A stretch of 64,000 nt of DNA from an uncultured bacterium (GCA_937864225.1 CALMJK010000005.1:392212-456211); one strand, 5' to 3'. Positions 54,987 to 64,000 are shown, counted from the stretch's first letter. A program made the numbers and translations. Notes: generated from the letters alone by a model not told the origin.

Positions 54987-57900
54987 TTGAGTGGACTGTT
55001 GGGGCGCCTGTTGCCGGGCGAGGTCCTCCAGGAGGGCGTCGAGAGGGCGGAGCGCGCCCTGGCGGCGACGCCGCGGGGCGGCGCGGCGCTGCTGGCGGGT
55101 CTGCACGGAGGCGCCGCGCCGCTGCTCCTGGCGGCTTGGTATGGCGCCCTGCCGCGGACAGCCCTGCTCGTGGCGGCCACGCGCGAAGCCGCCCAGCGTC
55201 TGGCCGACGATCTCGAGGCGTGGCTCGGGCCCGAGGCGGTCCTCTACCTGCCGCAGCAGGACGTGCTCGCCTTCGATAGGCGCTCGCCGGACCCGGACGG
55301 CGTGGGCGCCGTGTTGGCCGGTCTCGACGCCCTGGCCGGCGGCCCGCCGCGGCTGGCCGTGACCTCGCTCTACGGGGCGCGGCAGCGGGTGATCACTCCC
55401 GCCCGGCTGCGTGACAGCGCGATCACGCTGCGCGTGGGCGAGCGCGCCGATCGCGACGCGTTCTGCGAGTCCTTGAGCCAGCGCGGCTACCGCGTGTGCG
55501 GCATGGTCGCGCGCCCCGGTGATTTCGCTCGCCGCGGCAGCCTGATCGACCTGTTCGCCCCCGGCGACCGCCCCCTGCGCGTCGAATTCTTCGACGACGA
55601 AATCGTCTCGTTGCGGACGTTCGACGTCGACACGCAGCGCTCGCTCGAACGCCTCGCCGAGACGCGGATCCTGCCCGTCAGCCATCTGGTGCTCGACGAC
55701 GACGCCATCCTGGCGGCCCTGGCGCGGCTCGAGATCGGCGCCGACGCCGGTGAGGCGACGCCAGGGGAGCGCGCCGATCTCGAGGCGCTCTTCGAAGGAG
55801 GGGGGCATGGCGAAGGCCTCGAGGCCTTCCTCCCCTTCTTCGGCCCGACCGCGCGGCTCATCGATCATTTGCCGCCGGGCGCGCCTCTGATCTGGCTCGA
55901 TCCGGTGCAGTTGGCCGTGCAGTCGGAGCTGCTGGACGCCGAGGTGCCGCGCGCGAGAGAGGTCCGCCTCGGGCGCGACGCCCTGTTGCCGGCGCCCGAG
56001 GAGCTGGTCGCGGCGCCGGCGGAACTGGCGGATCCGGAGCGAACGCACGTGTTCGTCGCGGGACCCTGGATAGCCGGCGACGCGACCAACCGTTGGCTCG
56101 GTCTCGCGCCGACGGGCGAGGCGCGTTTCTCGACCGCGCGGCCCGACGTGCGGGGCGGCGACGTCCGCCGCCTGCGCGAGGAGATCGCGCGCCGCGAGGA
56201 GGCGGGCGAAAGAGTTCTGATCCTGTGCGACAACGCCGGCCAGGCGCAACGCCTGGGCGAATTGCTGGACGAACTGGGCGATCCGCCGCCAAGCACCCGT
56301 CCGGCGGTGGGGGCGGTCGGCGGCGGCTTTCTCTGGCCGGAGATGCGGCTGGCCTGCTTCACGGATCACGAACTGTTCGAGCGCTACCAGCGCGCCGTCA
56401 AGCCGCGGCGCAGCGCGGCCGGCGTGGTGAGGGACGCGCGCGCGCTGCAGGGCGGGCAGTTCGTCGTGCACCTCGAATACGGAGTCGGCGTCTATCGCGG
56501 CCTGCGCCGGATCCAGGTCGAGGGAGCCGAGCGCGAGTGTCTGCTCATCGAGTACGCCGAGGGCGACAAGGTCTACGTTCCCGTCGAGAAGATCGATCAG
56601 GTCGAACGCTACTCCTCCGACAGCGAGGCGCATCCTGAGCTCAGCCGGCTGGGCTCAGGACAATGGACGCGCGTCACGAAGCGGGCGCGCAAGGCGATCC
56701 GCGCCATCGCGGCCGAGTTAATCGAACTCTACGCGACGCGCCAGGTTCTGCAGGGTCGCGCTTTCCCGCCCGACGGTTCCCTCCAGCGCGCGATGGAGGA
56801 CTCTTTCCTCTACGAGGAGACCCCGGATCAGCTCGTGGCCATCGACGAGGTCAAGCGCGACATGGAGTCGGCGCGGCCGATGGATCGGCTCATCTGTGGC
56901 GACGTCGGCTACGGCAAGACGGAGGTCGCGCTGCGGGCCGCGTTCAAGGCGGTCCAGGCCGGACGGCAGGTCGCCGTGCTGTGTCCCACGACGCTGCTGG
57001 CGCGCCAGCACGGGGAGACCTTCGCGGAGCGCTTTCGGGATTTCCCCGTCCGCGTGGAAACGCTCAGCCGGTTCCGCCCGCCGCGCGAGCAGAAGCGCAT
57101 CATCGAGGAGACCCGCGCCGGGCGCGTCGACATCCTGATCGGCACCCACCGGCTGCTGTCGCGCGACGTGAAGCTGCCGGCCCTCGGCCTGCTGATCATC
57201 GACGAGGAGCACCGTTTCGGCGTTCGCCACAAGGAGCGGCTCAAGGAGCTGCGTCGCCTCGTCGACGTGATGACGCTCAGCGCGACGCCGATCCCCCGCA
57301 CCCTCTACCTCGCCCTGATGGGGGCGCGGGACATGTCGCTGATCAACACGCCCCCCCGCGACCGCCTGCCGATCCACACCGAGTTGTGCGCCTACAGCGA
57401 AACGGTTCTGCAGGAAGCGGTTCTGCGCGAACTGCACAGGGGCGGGCAGACCTTCTTCGTGCACAACCGCGTCGAGACCATCGACGCGGTGGCCGCGCGC
57501 GTTCGGCAGTTGCTGCCCGGCGTCCGGCTCGCCGTCGCGCACGGACAGATGCCGGAAGACCGGCTGGAGCGCGTGATGGCCGACTTCCTGGCGCACGAGC
57601 ACGACGTGCTCGTGACGACGGCCATCATCGAATCGGGCCTCGACATGCCGCGCGTGAACACGATCGTCATCGACCGGGCCGACCGGTTCGGCCTGGCGCA
57701 GCTCTATCAGCTCCGGGGACGCGTCGGCCGCTCCAGCCAGCGCGCCTTCGCCTACCTGATGACCCTGCCGGGCGAGGAGCTCACGCCCGACGCGCGGCGG
57801 CGCCTGGCGGCCCTGGAGGAATTCCAGGCGTTGGGCTCGGGTTATCACATCGCGATGCGCGACCTGGAGATCCGAGGCGCCGGCAATCTCCTGGGAGAGG

Positions 57901-58505
57901 AGCAACACGGCCACATGGAGGCCATCGGTTTCGATCTCTACTGCCGGCTTCTCGAGGAGACCATCCTCGAGCTCAAGGGAGGGGGGGGGGCAGCGGCGCC
58001 CGATGTGAAGGTCGACCTGCGCGTGCCGGCCTTTCTGCCGGACGATTGGATCGGCGACGCCGAGCAGAAGATGGATCTCTACCGGCGCCTGGCCCGGCTG
58101 CGCGAGGCTCACGATTTCGCCCGCCTGCGCGAGGAACTGCGCGACCGGTACGGACAGTTGCCGCAGGAAGTCGCCAACTTGCTGGAGATTCAGCGGCTGC
58201 GCGTGCTGGCCGCCGCGGTCGGCGTGGAGGAGATGCGGGCCGATCGCCAGGGCGTTTCCCTGTTTTTCGCTGGCGGACGCGAGCCCTCCCCGACTATACT
58301 TCGCAGTTTGGTGGGAACCGGTCCGCGCGGCCTCCAGTTCAAGGCCGCCGGCCAATTCGTGATCAAAGTCCCCGCGGCGCGAGACCAAACCCTGGCTGCC
58401 GCACACACCCTGCTCGACCTCCTGGACCGGCTCGCCGGCGGGTCCGGCGAGAGGGCGCGGCCACGGCGCGCGGCGGGGGCCATGACCGACAAGGAGCCGA
58501 GATGA
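54987..58505 (+). CDS. mfd: transcription-repair coupling factor Mfd
   Basis: Mfd removes RNA polymerase stalled at DNA lesions and recruits UvrA. The 1172-residue protein has the UvrB-like N-terminal part, the CarD-like RNA polymerase interaction domain (VHLEYGVGVYRG, about 495) and the RecG-like translocase: Walker A GDVGYGKT (638-645), DEEH at 739, SATPIPRTL and QLRGRVGRS. The C-terminal TRCF domain follows (LPDDWIGDAEQKMDLYRR). A ten-G tract lies at 57981-57990. The TTG start has GGAG upstream. It is coupled to the next gene by ATGA. Confidence 0.97.
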   Translation: MSGLLGRLLPGEVLQEGVERAERALAATPRGGAALLAGLHGGAAPLLLAAWYGALPRTALLVAATREAAQRLADDLEAWLGPEAVLYLPQQDVLAFDRRSPDPDGVGAVLAGLDALAGGPPRLAVTSLYGARQRVITPARLRDSAITLRVGERADRDAFCESLSQRGYRVCGMVARPGDFARRGSLIDLFAPGDRPLRVEFFDDEIVSLRTFDVDTQRSLERLAETRILPVSHLVLDDDAILAALARLEIGADAGEATPGERADLEALFEGGGHGEGLEAFLPFFGPTARLIDHLPPGAPLIWLDPVQLAVQSELLDAEVPRAREVRLGRDALLPAPEELVAAPAELADPERTHVFVAGPWIAGDATNRWLGLAPTGEARFSTARPDVRGGDVRRLREEIARREEAGERVLILCDNAGQAQRLGELLDELGDPPPSTRPAVGAVGGGFLWPEMRLACFTDHELFERYQRAVKPRRSAAGVVRDARALQGGQFVVHLEYGVGVYRGLRRIQVEGAERECLLIEYAEGDKVYVPVEKIDQVERYSSDSEAHPELSRLGSGQWTRVTKRARKAIRAIAAELIELYATRQVLQGRAFPPDGSLQRAMEDSFLYEETPDQLVAIDEVKRDMESARPMDRLICGDVGYGKTEVALRAAFKAVQAGRQVAVLCPTTLLARQHGETFAERFRDFPVRVETLSRFRPPREQKRIIEETRAGRVDILIGTHRLLSRDVKLPALGLLIIDEEHRFGVRHKERLKELRRLVDVMTLSATPIPRTLYLALMGARDMSLINTPPRDRLPIHTELCAYSETVLQEAVLRELHRGGQTFFVHNRVETIDAVAARVRQLLPGVRLAVAHGQMPEDRLERVMADFLAHEHDVLVTTAIIESGLDMPRVNTIVIDRADRFGLAQLYQLRGRVGRSSQRAFAYLMTLPGEELTPDARRRLAALEEFQALGSGYHIAMRDLEIRGAGNLLGEEQHGHMEAIGFDLYCRLLEETILELKGGGGAAAPDVKVDLRVPAFLPDDWIGDAEQKMDLYRRLARLREAHDFARLREELRDRYGQLPQEVANLLEIQRLRVLAAAVGVEEMRADRQGVSLFFAGGREPSPTILRSLVGTGPRGLQFKAAGQFVIKVPAARDQTLAAAHTLLDLLDRLAGGSGERARPRRAAGAMTDKEPR
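57981..57990 (+). repeat. ten-G homopolymer inside mfd
   Basis: The run encodes four glycines in a linker before the C-terminal TRCF domain (about residue 999-1002). It is in frame here. Gain or loss of one base would truncate Mfd before its last 170 residues and would also break coupling to the next gene. It could be a mutation hotspot, a phase-variable switch or a sequencing error. Confidence 0.85.
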
Positions 58506-60319
58506 CTGTTCGCTTTTCCCTCGCGCCGGCCGCGACCGTGCTGAGCGCCGCCGCCTTGGCCGTCGCGCTGCCTCTGATCGCCGGAGGCTGCGGCCGTTCC
58601 TCTGAGAAGTCCGTCGTTGCGACGGTGGGGCCCAGGAAGATCACCCTGGGGTACTACGAGTCGAAGCTGGTCAAGCTCAAGCCGCAGGATCTGCCACTCG
58701 ACGACCGCGGCATGCCGGTCGACACCGCCACGATGGAAGGCAAGCGAACCTTCTTGGATGTGATCATCAACAAAGAGCTGATGGCGCTCAAGGCCGAGGA
58801 GCTCGGCATCGGGGCCGATCAGCAAGTGGTCGCCGCCGCGCAGTCGATCCGCGAGTTCAACGCGCCGGTGGTCATGCTCTACGATCTCGTCGAAAAACCC
58901 GCCAATACCGTGACCGAGGCGGAGCTCCAGGAATACTACCAGAATCTCCAGACGCAGCGCCGCTTAAGCTTCATCATCTGCGATTTCGCGGACGACGCTG
59001 CCAAGGCGCGCGAGGCTCTGCGAGAGGGCGGTTTGTGGGAGGACGTTGCGGACGAGTACAACATCGGCTCGCGGGGGCCGAACAACGACTACACCTTGAC
59101 CGTGCAATGGGGACGCCTCGAAGACAGTTTCGAGCGGGCGATCTGGTCGTTGAAGGAAGGCGAGATCAGCGAACCGGTTCCCACGGTGTACGGATACTGG
59201 GTGCTCCGGCTCAACGCCGTGGAACCGGTCAAGGTCCAGCCGCTGGAGAGCATGAAGGACGTCACGCTCACGAGCATCAGGCAGCGCAAGATCAACCTGG
59301 CTCGCCGCGCTTTCCTCGATGAGAGCCGCAGGAAGCACGATTTCAAGCTGGACGAAAACGCGCTCTGGACCATCTTCCAGAAACTGCCGGAACGTGAAAT
59401 CCTGCTGGATCCCGTCACGCGCAAGCCGACGCCGCGCGAGCAGCTCCAGCCGCTCGCGGTGCCGACGGAGGATCTCGACAAGTTCTTGCTGCAGGTGCGG
59501 CTGGGCGACAAATTCGACAGTTGGACGATCGGCGATTACAAGCAGATGTTCGACGCCATGAACGTCTTCGAGCGTCCCAAGCGTCACGAGATGCTGGCCG
59601 GGCTGCGCCAGAAAATCCTGAGCATGATCGACAGGAAGCTGTTGTTGCAGGAGGCCAAGGAGCGGGGATACATGGACGACCCCCGCGTGACGGGAGACAC
59701 GGAGGAGAAGCGCGAGCAGATGATGGTCACCAAGCTGCACGAGCAGGTTGTCACGGTCGACGAGCGGGTGACGCCAGAGGAGTTTGACGCGTTCTGGAAC
59801 GAACACCTGGACGAGTTCTCGATCAAGGAGACCCGGACCGGCAAGGCCGTGATCTGCGCGGACCAGAAATCGGCGCTCGACGCGCGCGCCGCCGCCGAAA
59901 AGGGCACGGAATGGACGGAAATCCTGACGCGCTACGGCAGCGACCAGGACAACAAGAAGAGCGGTGGCAACATGCAGATCGAGCGCAGCAGCCCCAGTCC
60001 GCTGCGCGACATGGTTTTCAGCATGAAGGGCCCGGGCGAGGTCAGCCAGCCGCTGGCCATCCCGCAGGGGTGGGTCGTGGTCCGTCTCGACAGCATCGGG
60101 CCGCAGCGCCCGGTCGCGAAGCACGAGGCCTCGGCGGCAATCGGCCAGTACATCAAGAACGAGCGCCGAGAGCAGAAGCTGAAGGATCTGCTGGCCGAGT
60201 GGCGCGCGAGCTACCCTGTGAAGGTCCGCGAGAACGTCCTGGCCAAGGCCCGCTCCCACGCGGAGTTGATCGCCCTGCCGCAGCCGGAGAATCCGCTGCG
60301 CAAGGCGCAGGTGTACTGA
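58502..60319 (+). CDS. peptidyl-prolyl cis-trans isomerase-type lipoprotein
   Basis: The 605-residue protein has a signal peptide ending in the lipobox AGGC with Cys30. It has two SurA/PpiC-like isomerase segments: the first has EISEPVPTVYGYWVLRLNAVE (about 220-240) and the second GEVSQPLAIPQGWVVVRLDSI (about 510-530). A long helical chaperone region lies between (about 255-410). It probably assists folding of outer-membrane proteins from the periplasm. Its ATG overlaps the mfd stop, and a 13-bp hairpin lies before the next isomerase gene. Confidence 0.9.
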   Translation: MTVRFSLAPAATVLSAAALAVALPLIAGGCGRSSEKSVVATVGPRKITLGYYESKLVKLKPQDLPLDDRGMPVDTATMEGKRTFLDVIINKELMALKAEELGIGADQQVVAAAQSIREFNAPVVMLYDLVEKPANTVTEAELQEYYQNLQTQRRLSFIICDFADDAAKAREALREGGLWEDVADEYNIGSRGPNNDYTLTVQWGRLEDSFERAIWSLKEGEISEPVPTVYGYWVLRLNAVEPVKVQPLESMKDVTLTSIRQRKINLARRAFLDESRRKHDFKLDENALWTIFQKLPEREILLDPVTRKPTPREQLQPLAVPTEDLDKFLLQVRLGDKFDSWTIGDYKQMFDAMNVFERPKRHEMLAGLRQKILSMIDRKLLLQEAKERGYMDDPRVTGDTEEKREQMMVTKLHEQVVTVDERVTPEEFDAFWNEHLDEFSIKETRTGKAVICADQKSALDARAAAEKGTEWTEILTRYGSDQDNKKSGGNMQIERSSPSPLRDMVFSMKGPGEVSQPLAIPQGWVVVRLDSIGPQRPVAKHEASAAIGQYIKNERREQKLKDLLAEWRASYPVKVRENVLAKARSHAELIALPQPENPLRKAQVY

Positions 60320-60327
60320 TCCACTTC

Positions 60328-60356
60328 GGGGCGCCGGGCCCGCGGCCCGGCGCCCC
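60328..60356 (+). other. perfect 13-bp hairpin between isomerase genes
   Basis: GGGGCGCCGGGCC and its exact inverse enclose a 3-nt loop (CGC), beginning 9 bp after the previous stop. There is no T run. So strong a stem could stabilise the upstream mRNA, hold back ribosomes near the next start, or partially end transcription, making unequal amounts of the two isomerases. Confidence 0.6.
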
Positions 60357-60375
60357 GCGCATGGAGGCCTCCCCT

Positions 60376-61719
60376 ATGTCCGCCTCTGTCCGCCTGGTCC
60401 GCGCGCTGCCGTTCGTGGCGGCGCTGGCGTCGTGCGTTGCGGGAGGCGCGGCGGCGCAGGACGGCCCGGGCTTGACCGGCGCCGCGGCCGAAGCCCCGAT
60501 GCTCATCGATCGCGTCGTCGCCGTCGTGGACGAAGAGGCGATCCTGCAGAGCGAACTCGAACGAGAGATTGCCATCTGGCGCCTGGAGCGCGGCCAGGCC
60601 GGCGACACGCTGGCCATGGACGACGCGACCGTCCGCCAGGAAGTGCTCGACAGGCTCGTGGAGAGCAAGCTGATGATCGCCGCCGCGAAGCAGGCCGAGA
60701 TCCAGGTCGAGGACGCTGAGGTCGAGCAAGACGTCGAGGAGAACATCAGCCAACTGGTCCGCCACTTCGGTTCGCAGGAGGGTCTCGAGCGCGAACTCGC
60801 GCGCAACGGCATGAACCTGGCGGACTATCGGGCGCGCACGGCCGCGCAGGTCCGTGACCGGCGCTACATGGCCGCCGTCGTGACGCGCTACGTCCGCTCC
60901 AAGGTGGAAGTGCGCGAAGACGAGGTGGAGGCGTACTGGAACGCCCATGCCGACGAGATCCCCGCGGCCCCCGACAGCGTGCGATTGGCGAGCATCCTGG
61001 TGGCGGCCGAGCCGTCGGAAGCGGCCCGGCTCGAGGTCCAGCGCAAGGTGGGGGCCGTCTTGCAGGAGTTGGGCGAGGGCAAGCCGTTCCCTGAGGTCGC
61101 GCGCCGCCAGACCGAAGGGCCCAACGCGGAGCGGGGCGGCGCCATGGGCGTCGTGCGGCGAGGTGAACTCTTCGACCGACGACTCGAGGACGCGGTGTGG
61201 TCTTTGCGCCCCGGCGAGGTCAGCCGCCCGATCCTGACGGGACGTGGCGTGCACCTCGTTCGCCTCGACGCTGTCGAGGGCGAAGGGCGAGTCATCAGTC
61301 AGATTTTCTTCCCCCTCGAGATCGGGGCGGCGGAAGTGCAGGCGGCGCGGGAACGGGCGCAAGACGCCTGGGGCCGCCTCCAAGGCGGGGAGCCTTTCGC
61401 CAAGGTGGCGGCCGAGGTGAGCGCCGATCCCGCGGCCGCGCAGGGCGGCGACATGGGAATCCTGCCCCTGGACGGCCTCTCGGACCGCTTCCGGGAGGCC
61501 TTGGCGGGAAAGCAAGCCGGGCAGTTCACCGAGCCGGTGCAGACCCCGGCCGGCTTCTATCTCCTCCTGGTCAAGGAACGCCTGCCCGGCCGCCGGCCGA
61601 CCTTCGCCGAAGTGCGCGACATGGTCCGGCGGGCGCTGGAATCGGAGAGAGTCGAGGCCGAATTGGCCCGCTACGTCGCCGGTTTGCGCGGCCGTTTCTA
61701 CGTGGACATCAGGGGCTGA
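60376..61719 (+). CDS. SurA-like periplasmic chaperone/prolyl isomerase
   Basis: The 447-residue protein has a signal peptide; cleavage may be after AAA near residue 27, or lipidation may occur at Cys20 in LASC. The SurA N-terminal module follows (VDEEAILQSELEREI and ENISQLVRHFGSQEGLERELARNGMNL). Two parvulin-type domains follow, with GGAMGVVRRGELFD and GGDMGILPLDGLSD. The layout matches SurA, which escorts barrel proteins to BamA. GGAGG lies 8 bp before this ATG; the ATG at 60361 would put the ribosome site inside the gene. Confidence 0.9.
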   Translation: MSASVRLVRALPFVAALASCVAGGAAAQDGPGLTGAAAEAPMLIDRVVAVVDEEAILQSELEREIAIWRLERGQAGDTLAMDDATVRQEVLDRLVESKLMIAAAKQAEIQVEDAEVEQDVEENISQLVRHFGSQEGLERELARNGMNLADYRARTAAQVRDRRYMAAVVTRYVRSKVEVREDEVEAYWNAHADEIPAAPDSVRLASILVAAEPSEAARLEVQRKVGAVLQELGEGKPFPEVARRQTEGPNAERGGAMGVVRRGELFDRRLEDAVWSLRPGEVSRPILTGRGVHLVRLDAVEGEGRVISQIFFPLEIGAAEVQAARERAQDAWGRLQGGEPFAKVAAEVSADPAAAQGGDMGILPLDGLSDRFREALAGKQAGQFTEPVQTPAGFYLLLVKERLPGRRPTFAEVRDMVRRALESERVEAELARYVAGLRGRFYVDIRG

Positions 61720-61828
61720 GCGGTTTAGGCCGCCAACTGCCGAGATGGGCACGGGTTGTGCAATACGGCGCGGGCCCCGCTGCGACCGGTCCGGCGCGCG
61801 ACGGGGCGCGGAGGCACGAACTGGCACC

Positions 61829-62653
61829 ATGGCTGAGTCCGATCTGTACAATGGCCCTCTCGATCCGCGCACGGTCGTCGGTTTCCATCACGTGGAACTC
61901 TCCTATGGCGGGACCAAGGCGCTCGACGACGTCTCTTTCCGCGTCACCAACGGCGAGTTCGTCTGCATCACGGGCCCGAGCGGCGCCGGCAAGAGCAGCA
62001 TCCTGCGGCTGATCACGATGGACGCCTTCCCGACCGCGGGACAGGTGATCGTGCGCGGCATGATCTCGACCCGCATGAACCGCGGCTCCATCCCGCGCCT
62101 GCGCCGCGAAATCGGCTTTGTTTTCCAAGATTTCCGCCTGCTCGAAGACCGTGACGTGTACGAAAACGTCGCCTTCGCCCAACTCGTGGTGGGGATCCCG
62201 GGCGCCGAGATCAAGCGCAACGTCATGCGCGTGCTGACGCAAGTGGGCCTTTGGCAGAAGCGGCGCCAAATGCCGCGGACCCTCTCCGGCGGAGAGCAGC
62301 AGCGGGTGGCCATCGCCCGCGGGGTCGTGAACAGCCCCAAGATCCTGCTCGCCGACGAGCCGACCGGCAATCTCGACCCGGCGGTGGCGCAGGAGATCGT
62401 GGATCTGCTGTTCGAGATCAACGACGGCGGAACCTGCGTTGTCTTCAGCACGCACGACCACGACATCGTGCGCTCTTTCGGGCGTCGCGTCCTGTTGCTG
62501 GAGCACGGGCGGCTGGTCTCGGACGAGGAGCGCCGGCTGGGGGACCGCCGGAAATCGCGCCTGACGGACGGCATGTACCGGCCGCGAGAAGAGATCGAGC
62601 GGGAGGCGCGCGCGCGCGAAACGGCCGCCGCGCGCCAACTCGAGGGGGAATAG
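61829..62653 (+). CDS. ftsE: cell-division ABC transporter ATPase FtsE
   Basis: FtsE drives the FtsX complex that switches on septal amidases. The 274-residue ATPase has Walker A GPSGAGKSS (about 49-57), Q-loop FVFQDFRLLEDRDVYENV, signature LSGGEQQRVAIARG and LLADEPTGNLD, the FtsE/MacB subgroup pattern. It has a C-terminal basic/acidic tail of about 40 residues beyond the family norm. The ATG at 61829 fits the domain; the nearest ribosome site is weak. It lies 4 bp before ftsX. Confidence 0.94.
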   Translation: MAESDLYNGPLDPRTVVGFHHVELSYGGTKALDDVSFRVTNGEFVCITGPSGAGKSSILRLITMDAFPTAGQVIVRGMISTRMNRGSIPRLRREIGFVFQDFRLLEDRDVYENVAFAQLVVGIPGAEIKRNVMRVLTQVGLWQKRRQMPRTLSGGEQQRVAIARGVVNSPKILLADEPTGNLDPAVAQEIVDLLFEINDGGTCVVFSTHDHDIVRSFGRRVLLLEHGRLVSDEERRLGDRRKSRLTDGMYRPREEIEREARARETAAARQLEGE

Positions 62654-62657
62654 GGCC

Positions 62658-63530
62658 TTGTTCAAGCCCACGCAAACCGCGTACATCCTGAAGGAATCGC
62701 TGGCTGGCTTTCACCGGCGGAAACTGACCACGGGCGTCACGATTCTGATCATGGGCTCGGCATTGCTCGTGCTGTCGCTGTTCTCGATCGTGACCATCAA
62801 CATCGGCGCGCTCCTGGATCACGCGCGGACCGGCATCGACGTGCGGGTCTTTCTCGACGACGCGATGGACGACGTCGCGGCCTCGGAACTGCATCGGCAT
62901 CTCTCGGCCCTGCCGGGCGTGAGGCAGGTGGCTTACGTTTCGAAGGAACAGGCGCTCGTGGAGTTCAGGCGGGAACTGGGCGAGGAAACCGAACTGCTCG
63001 ACGCCATGGAGGAAAACCCGCTGCCGGCGTCGTTCCATGTCGTGCTGACGGAGAAGGCGGTCGACGCCGACCGCCAGCGCGAGATCGCCGACGACATGCG
63101 CCGCTGGCCCGGCGTCGCCGACGTCGCCTTCAGCGAGGAGTGGGCCCGCCTGCTCGACCACTGGCGCAGCGTTTTCACCACCGCCACGCTCATCATCGGG
63201 CTGGTGGTGTTCATCGCGGCGGTGTTCGTGATTTCGAACACGGTCAAGTTGACCGTGGCGGCGTCGGCGCGGGCCGTCGAAATCATGAAGCAGGTCGGCG
63301 CCACGAACGCCTTCATCCGCACGCCGTTCTTGGTCGAGGGTCTCCTCGAAGGGCTCTGCGGCGGTCTGTTCGCGATGGCCGTGCTGATCGCGGCGCACGC
63401 GGTGCTGAGGCCGTCGATCGCGGGACTGATCTTCTTCACGCCGGCGCAGATCGCCGGCTTCGTGGTCTTCTGCCTGGGGCTGGGTCTATTGGGCAGCTGG
63501 GCCGCGCTGCACAAGTACCTGAGGCTATAG
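62658..63530 (+). CDS. ftsX: cell-division protein FtsX
   Basis: The 290-residue membrane protein has a first helix after RRKLTTGVTILIMGSALL, a large periplasmic loop (about 55-165), then three further helices, the four-helix FtsX topology. The loop binds the periplasmic activator, here probably the EnvC-like protein encoded 12 bp downstream. The TTG start is supported by GAGGGGG nearby. With ftsE it forms a conserved operon. Confidence 0.93.
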   Translation: MFKPTQTAYILKESLAGFHRRKLTTGVTILIMGSALLVLSLFSIVTINIGALLDHARTGIDVRVFLDDAMDDVAASELHRHLSALPGVRQVAYVSKEQALVEFRRELGEETELLDAMEENPLPASFHVVLTEKAVDADRQREIADDMRRWPGVADVAFSEEWARLLDHWRSVFTTATLIIGLVVFIAAVFVISNTVKLTVAASARAVEIMKQVGATNAFIRTPFLVEGLLEGLCGGLFAMAVLIAAHAVLRPSIAGLIFFTPAQIAGFVVFCLGLGLLGSWAALHKYLRL

Positions 63531-63541
63531 GAGGGCGCGGC

Positions 63542-64000
63542 GTGCTCGGAGCCTGGCGTTGCGCGGTCGCGACACCGGTCGCCGTCCTCCTGCTCGCGGC
63601 GGCGGCGCTCACTCCCTCGCGCGGCGCCGCCCAGGCGCAGGACGCCGCCTCCGCGAGCGCGCTCGAGGAACAGGCCGGCGTGCCGTCCGCGGAGCCGGGC
63701 GAAGAGCCGGGCGAGGAGCTGGCCGAAGGGCCGGTGGATGAGCAGGATGTCGCCGAAAGCACGCGGGAGCTCGAACGGCTGCGCGGGCAGATCCGCGATC
63801 ACCGCGCGCGGGTCTCCTCCCTGACCGATCGCGAGCGGGACGCGGCCGCGCACCTGGAAGACATCGAGACCGAGATCAAGCTAGTGCGCCGACTCCTGCG
63901 GAACCTCGACGCGCGCGAGCGCATCCTGCAACAGCGCAGCGACACCCTCCGGACCGAACTGAGGCGGCACCAGGCCGCCTTCGACGCCCGCCGCTCCGAA
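63542..64000 (+). CDS. EnvC-like murein hydrolase activator, 3' end missing
   Basis: The GTG at 63542 (GGAGG 8 bp upstream) opens a frame that runs off the window with 153 codons. It has a signal peptide (VATPVAVLLLAAAALTPS) and an acidic, Glu/Pro/Gly-rich stretch. A long Arg/Glu/Leu coiled coil begins at TRELERLRGQI, the EnvC N-terminal arrangement in which the coiled coil contacts FtsX. The LytM/M23 domain expected at the C terminus lies outside the window. The assignment rests on position beside ftsEX plus this coiled coil. Confidence 0.75.
   Translation, partial: MLGAWRCAVATPVAVLLLAAAALTPSRGAAQAQDAASASALEEQAGVPSAEPGEEPGEELAEGPVDEQDVAESTRELERLRGQIRDHRARVSSLTDRERDAAAHLEDIETEIKLVRRLLRNLDARERILQQRSDTLRTELRRHQAAFDARRSE

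Overview
The window is very GC-rich, roughly 70% by eye, and densely coded: about 51 protein genes, mostly 4-bp overlapping or tightly spaced. It has no tRNA, rRNA, CRISPR array, insertion sequence or phage gene that I can see. No gene-free stretch exceeds 300 bases; the largest gaps (4220-4453, 29256-29533, 38334-38583, 42057-42305) are described as separate features. The cell is a diderm bacterium: there are Sec signal peptides, a probable outer-membrane barrel, RND efflux, periplasmic prolyl isomerases and FtsEX with an EnvC-like partner. A short archaeal/eukaryote-type ProRS, a PPi-type phosphofructokinase, two six-bladed beta-propeller proteins, MoxR/DUF58/BatA and a full-length NifU together suggest a GC-rich lineage of the FCB type (for example Krumholzibacteriota or Eisenbacteria). 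That placement is inference only.

Layout. 1-6.8 kb: end of a metallo-beta-lactamase-fold gene, lipA, then a histidine kinase and an NtrC-type regulator, followed by a textbook sigma-54 promoter that drives a secreted coiled-coil protein and a barrel-like outer-membrane protein. 6.9-17.8 kb: a + strand run with a TrhA/hemolysin III protein, a methyltransferase, proS, pdxST (PLP synthesis), acylphosphatase, a PF09818-type ATPase, a HAD phosphatase, a PLP-dependent decarboxylase and a stand-alone DsbD N-terminal-like protein. 17.8-29.3 kb (- strand): a P-loop protein, then two paralogous beta-propeller lipoprotein-like or secreted proteins, an RND adaptor and two different RND pumps, apparently one operon. 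29.5-35.5 kb: a zinc-ribbon protein, a secreted TPR/CBM9-like/hydrolase-like protein, an amidohydrolase, PhzF and a single-domain response regulator. 35.5-39.6 kb (- strand): pta-ackA, an Rrf2 regulator with an Fe-S type cysteine set, and nadE. 39.7-46.8 kb: adenosine deaminase-like enzyme, PPi-type PFK, an AAA+/SPOR protein and two GT-C-like membrane proteins. 46.8-54.9 kb: SpoIIE-type phosphatase divergent from moxR-DUF58-batA, then nifU-nifS and a PspC domain protein. 55-64 kb: mfd, two SurA/PpiC-type isomerases, ftsE, ftsX and the start of an EnvC-like gene cut by the window end.

How the parts fit. Much of the region serves the cell envelope: signal-controlled secretion of barrel and coiled-coil proteins, efflux, periplasmic folding (two isomerases, an nDsbD-like protein) and septal peptidoglycan hydrolysis (FtsEX-EnvC). 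A second theme is central metabolism: lipoate, PLP, acetyl-phosphate, NAD, glycolysis at the PFK step and Fe-S assembly. The most self-contained candidate for an undescribed system is the kinase/NtrC/sigma-54/coiled-coil/barrel block at 1.5-6.8 kb, because sensor, activator, possible upstream activator site, promoter and targets all lie together. Promoters proposed here share a TTGNCN-like -35 box, a 17-bp spacer and a TAnnnT -10 box.
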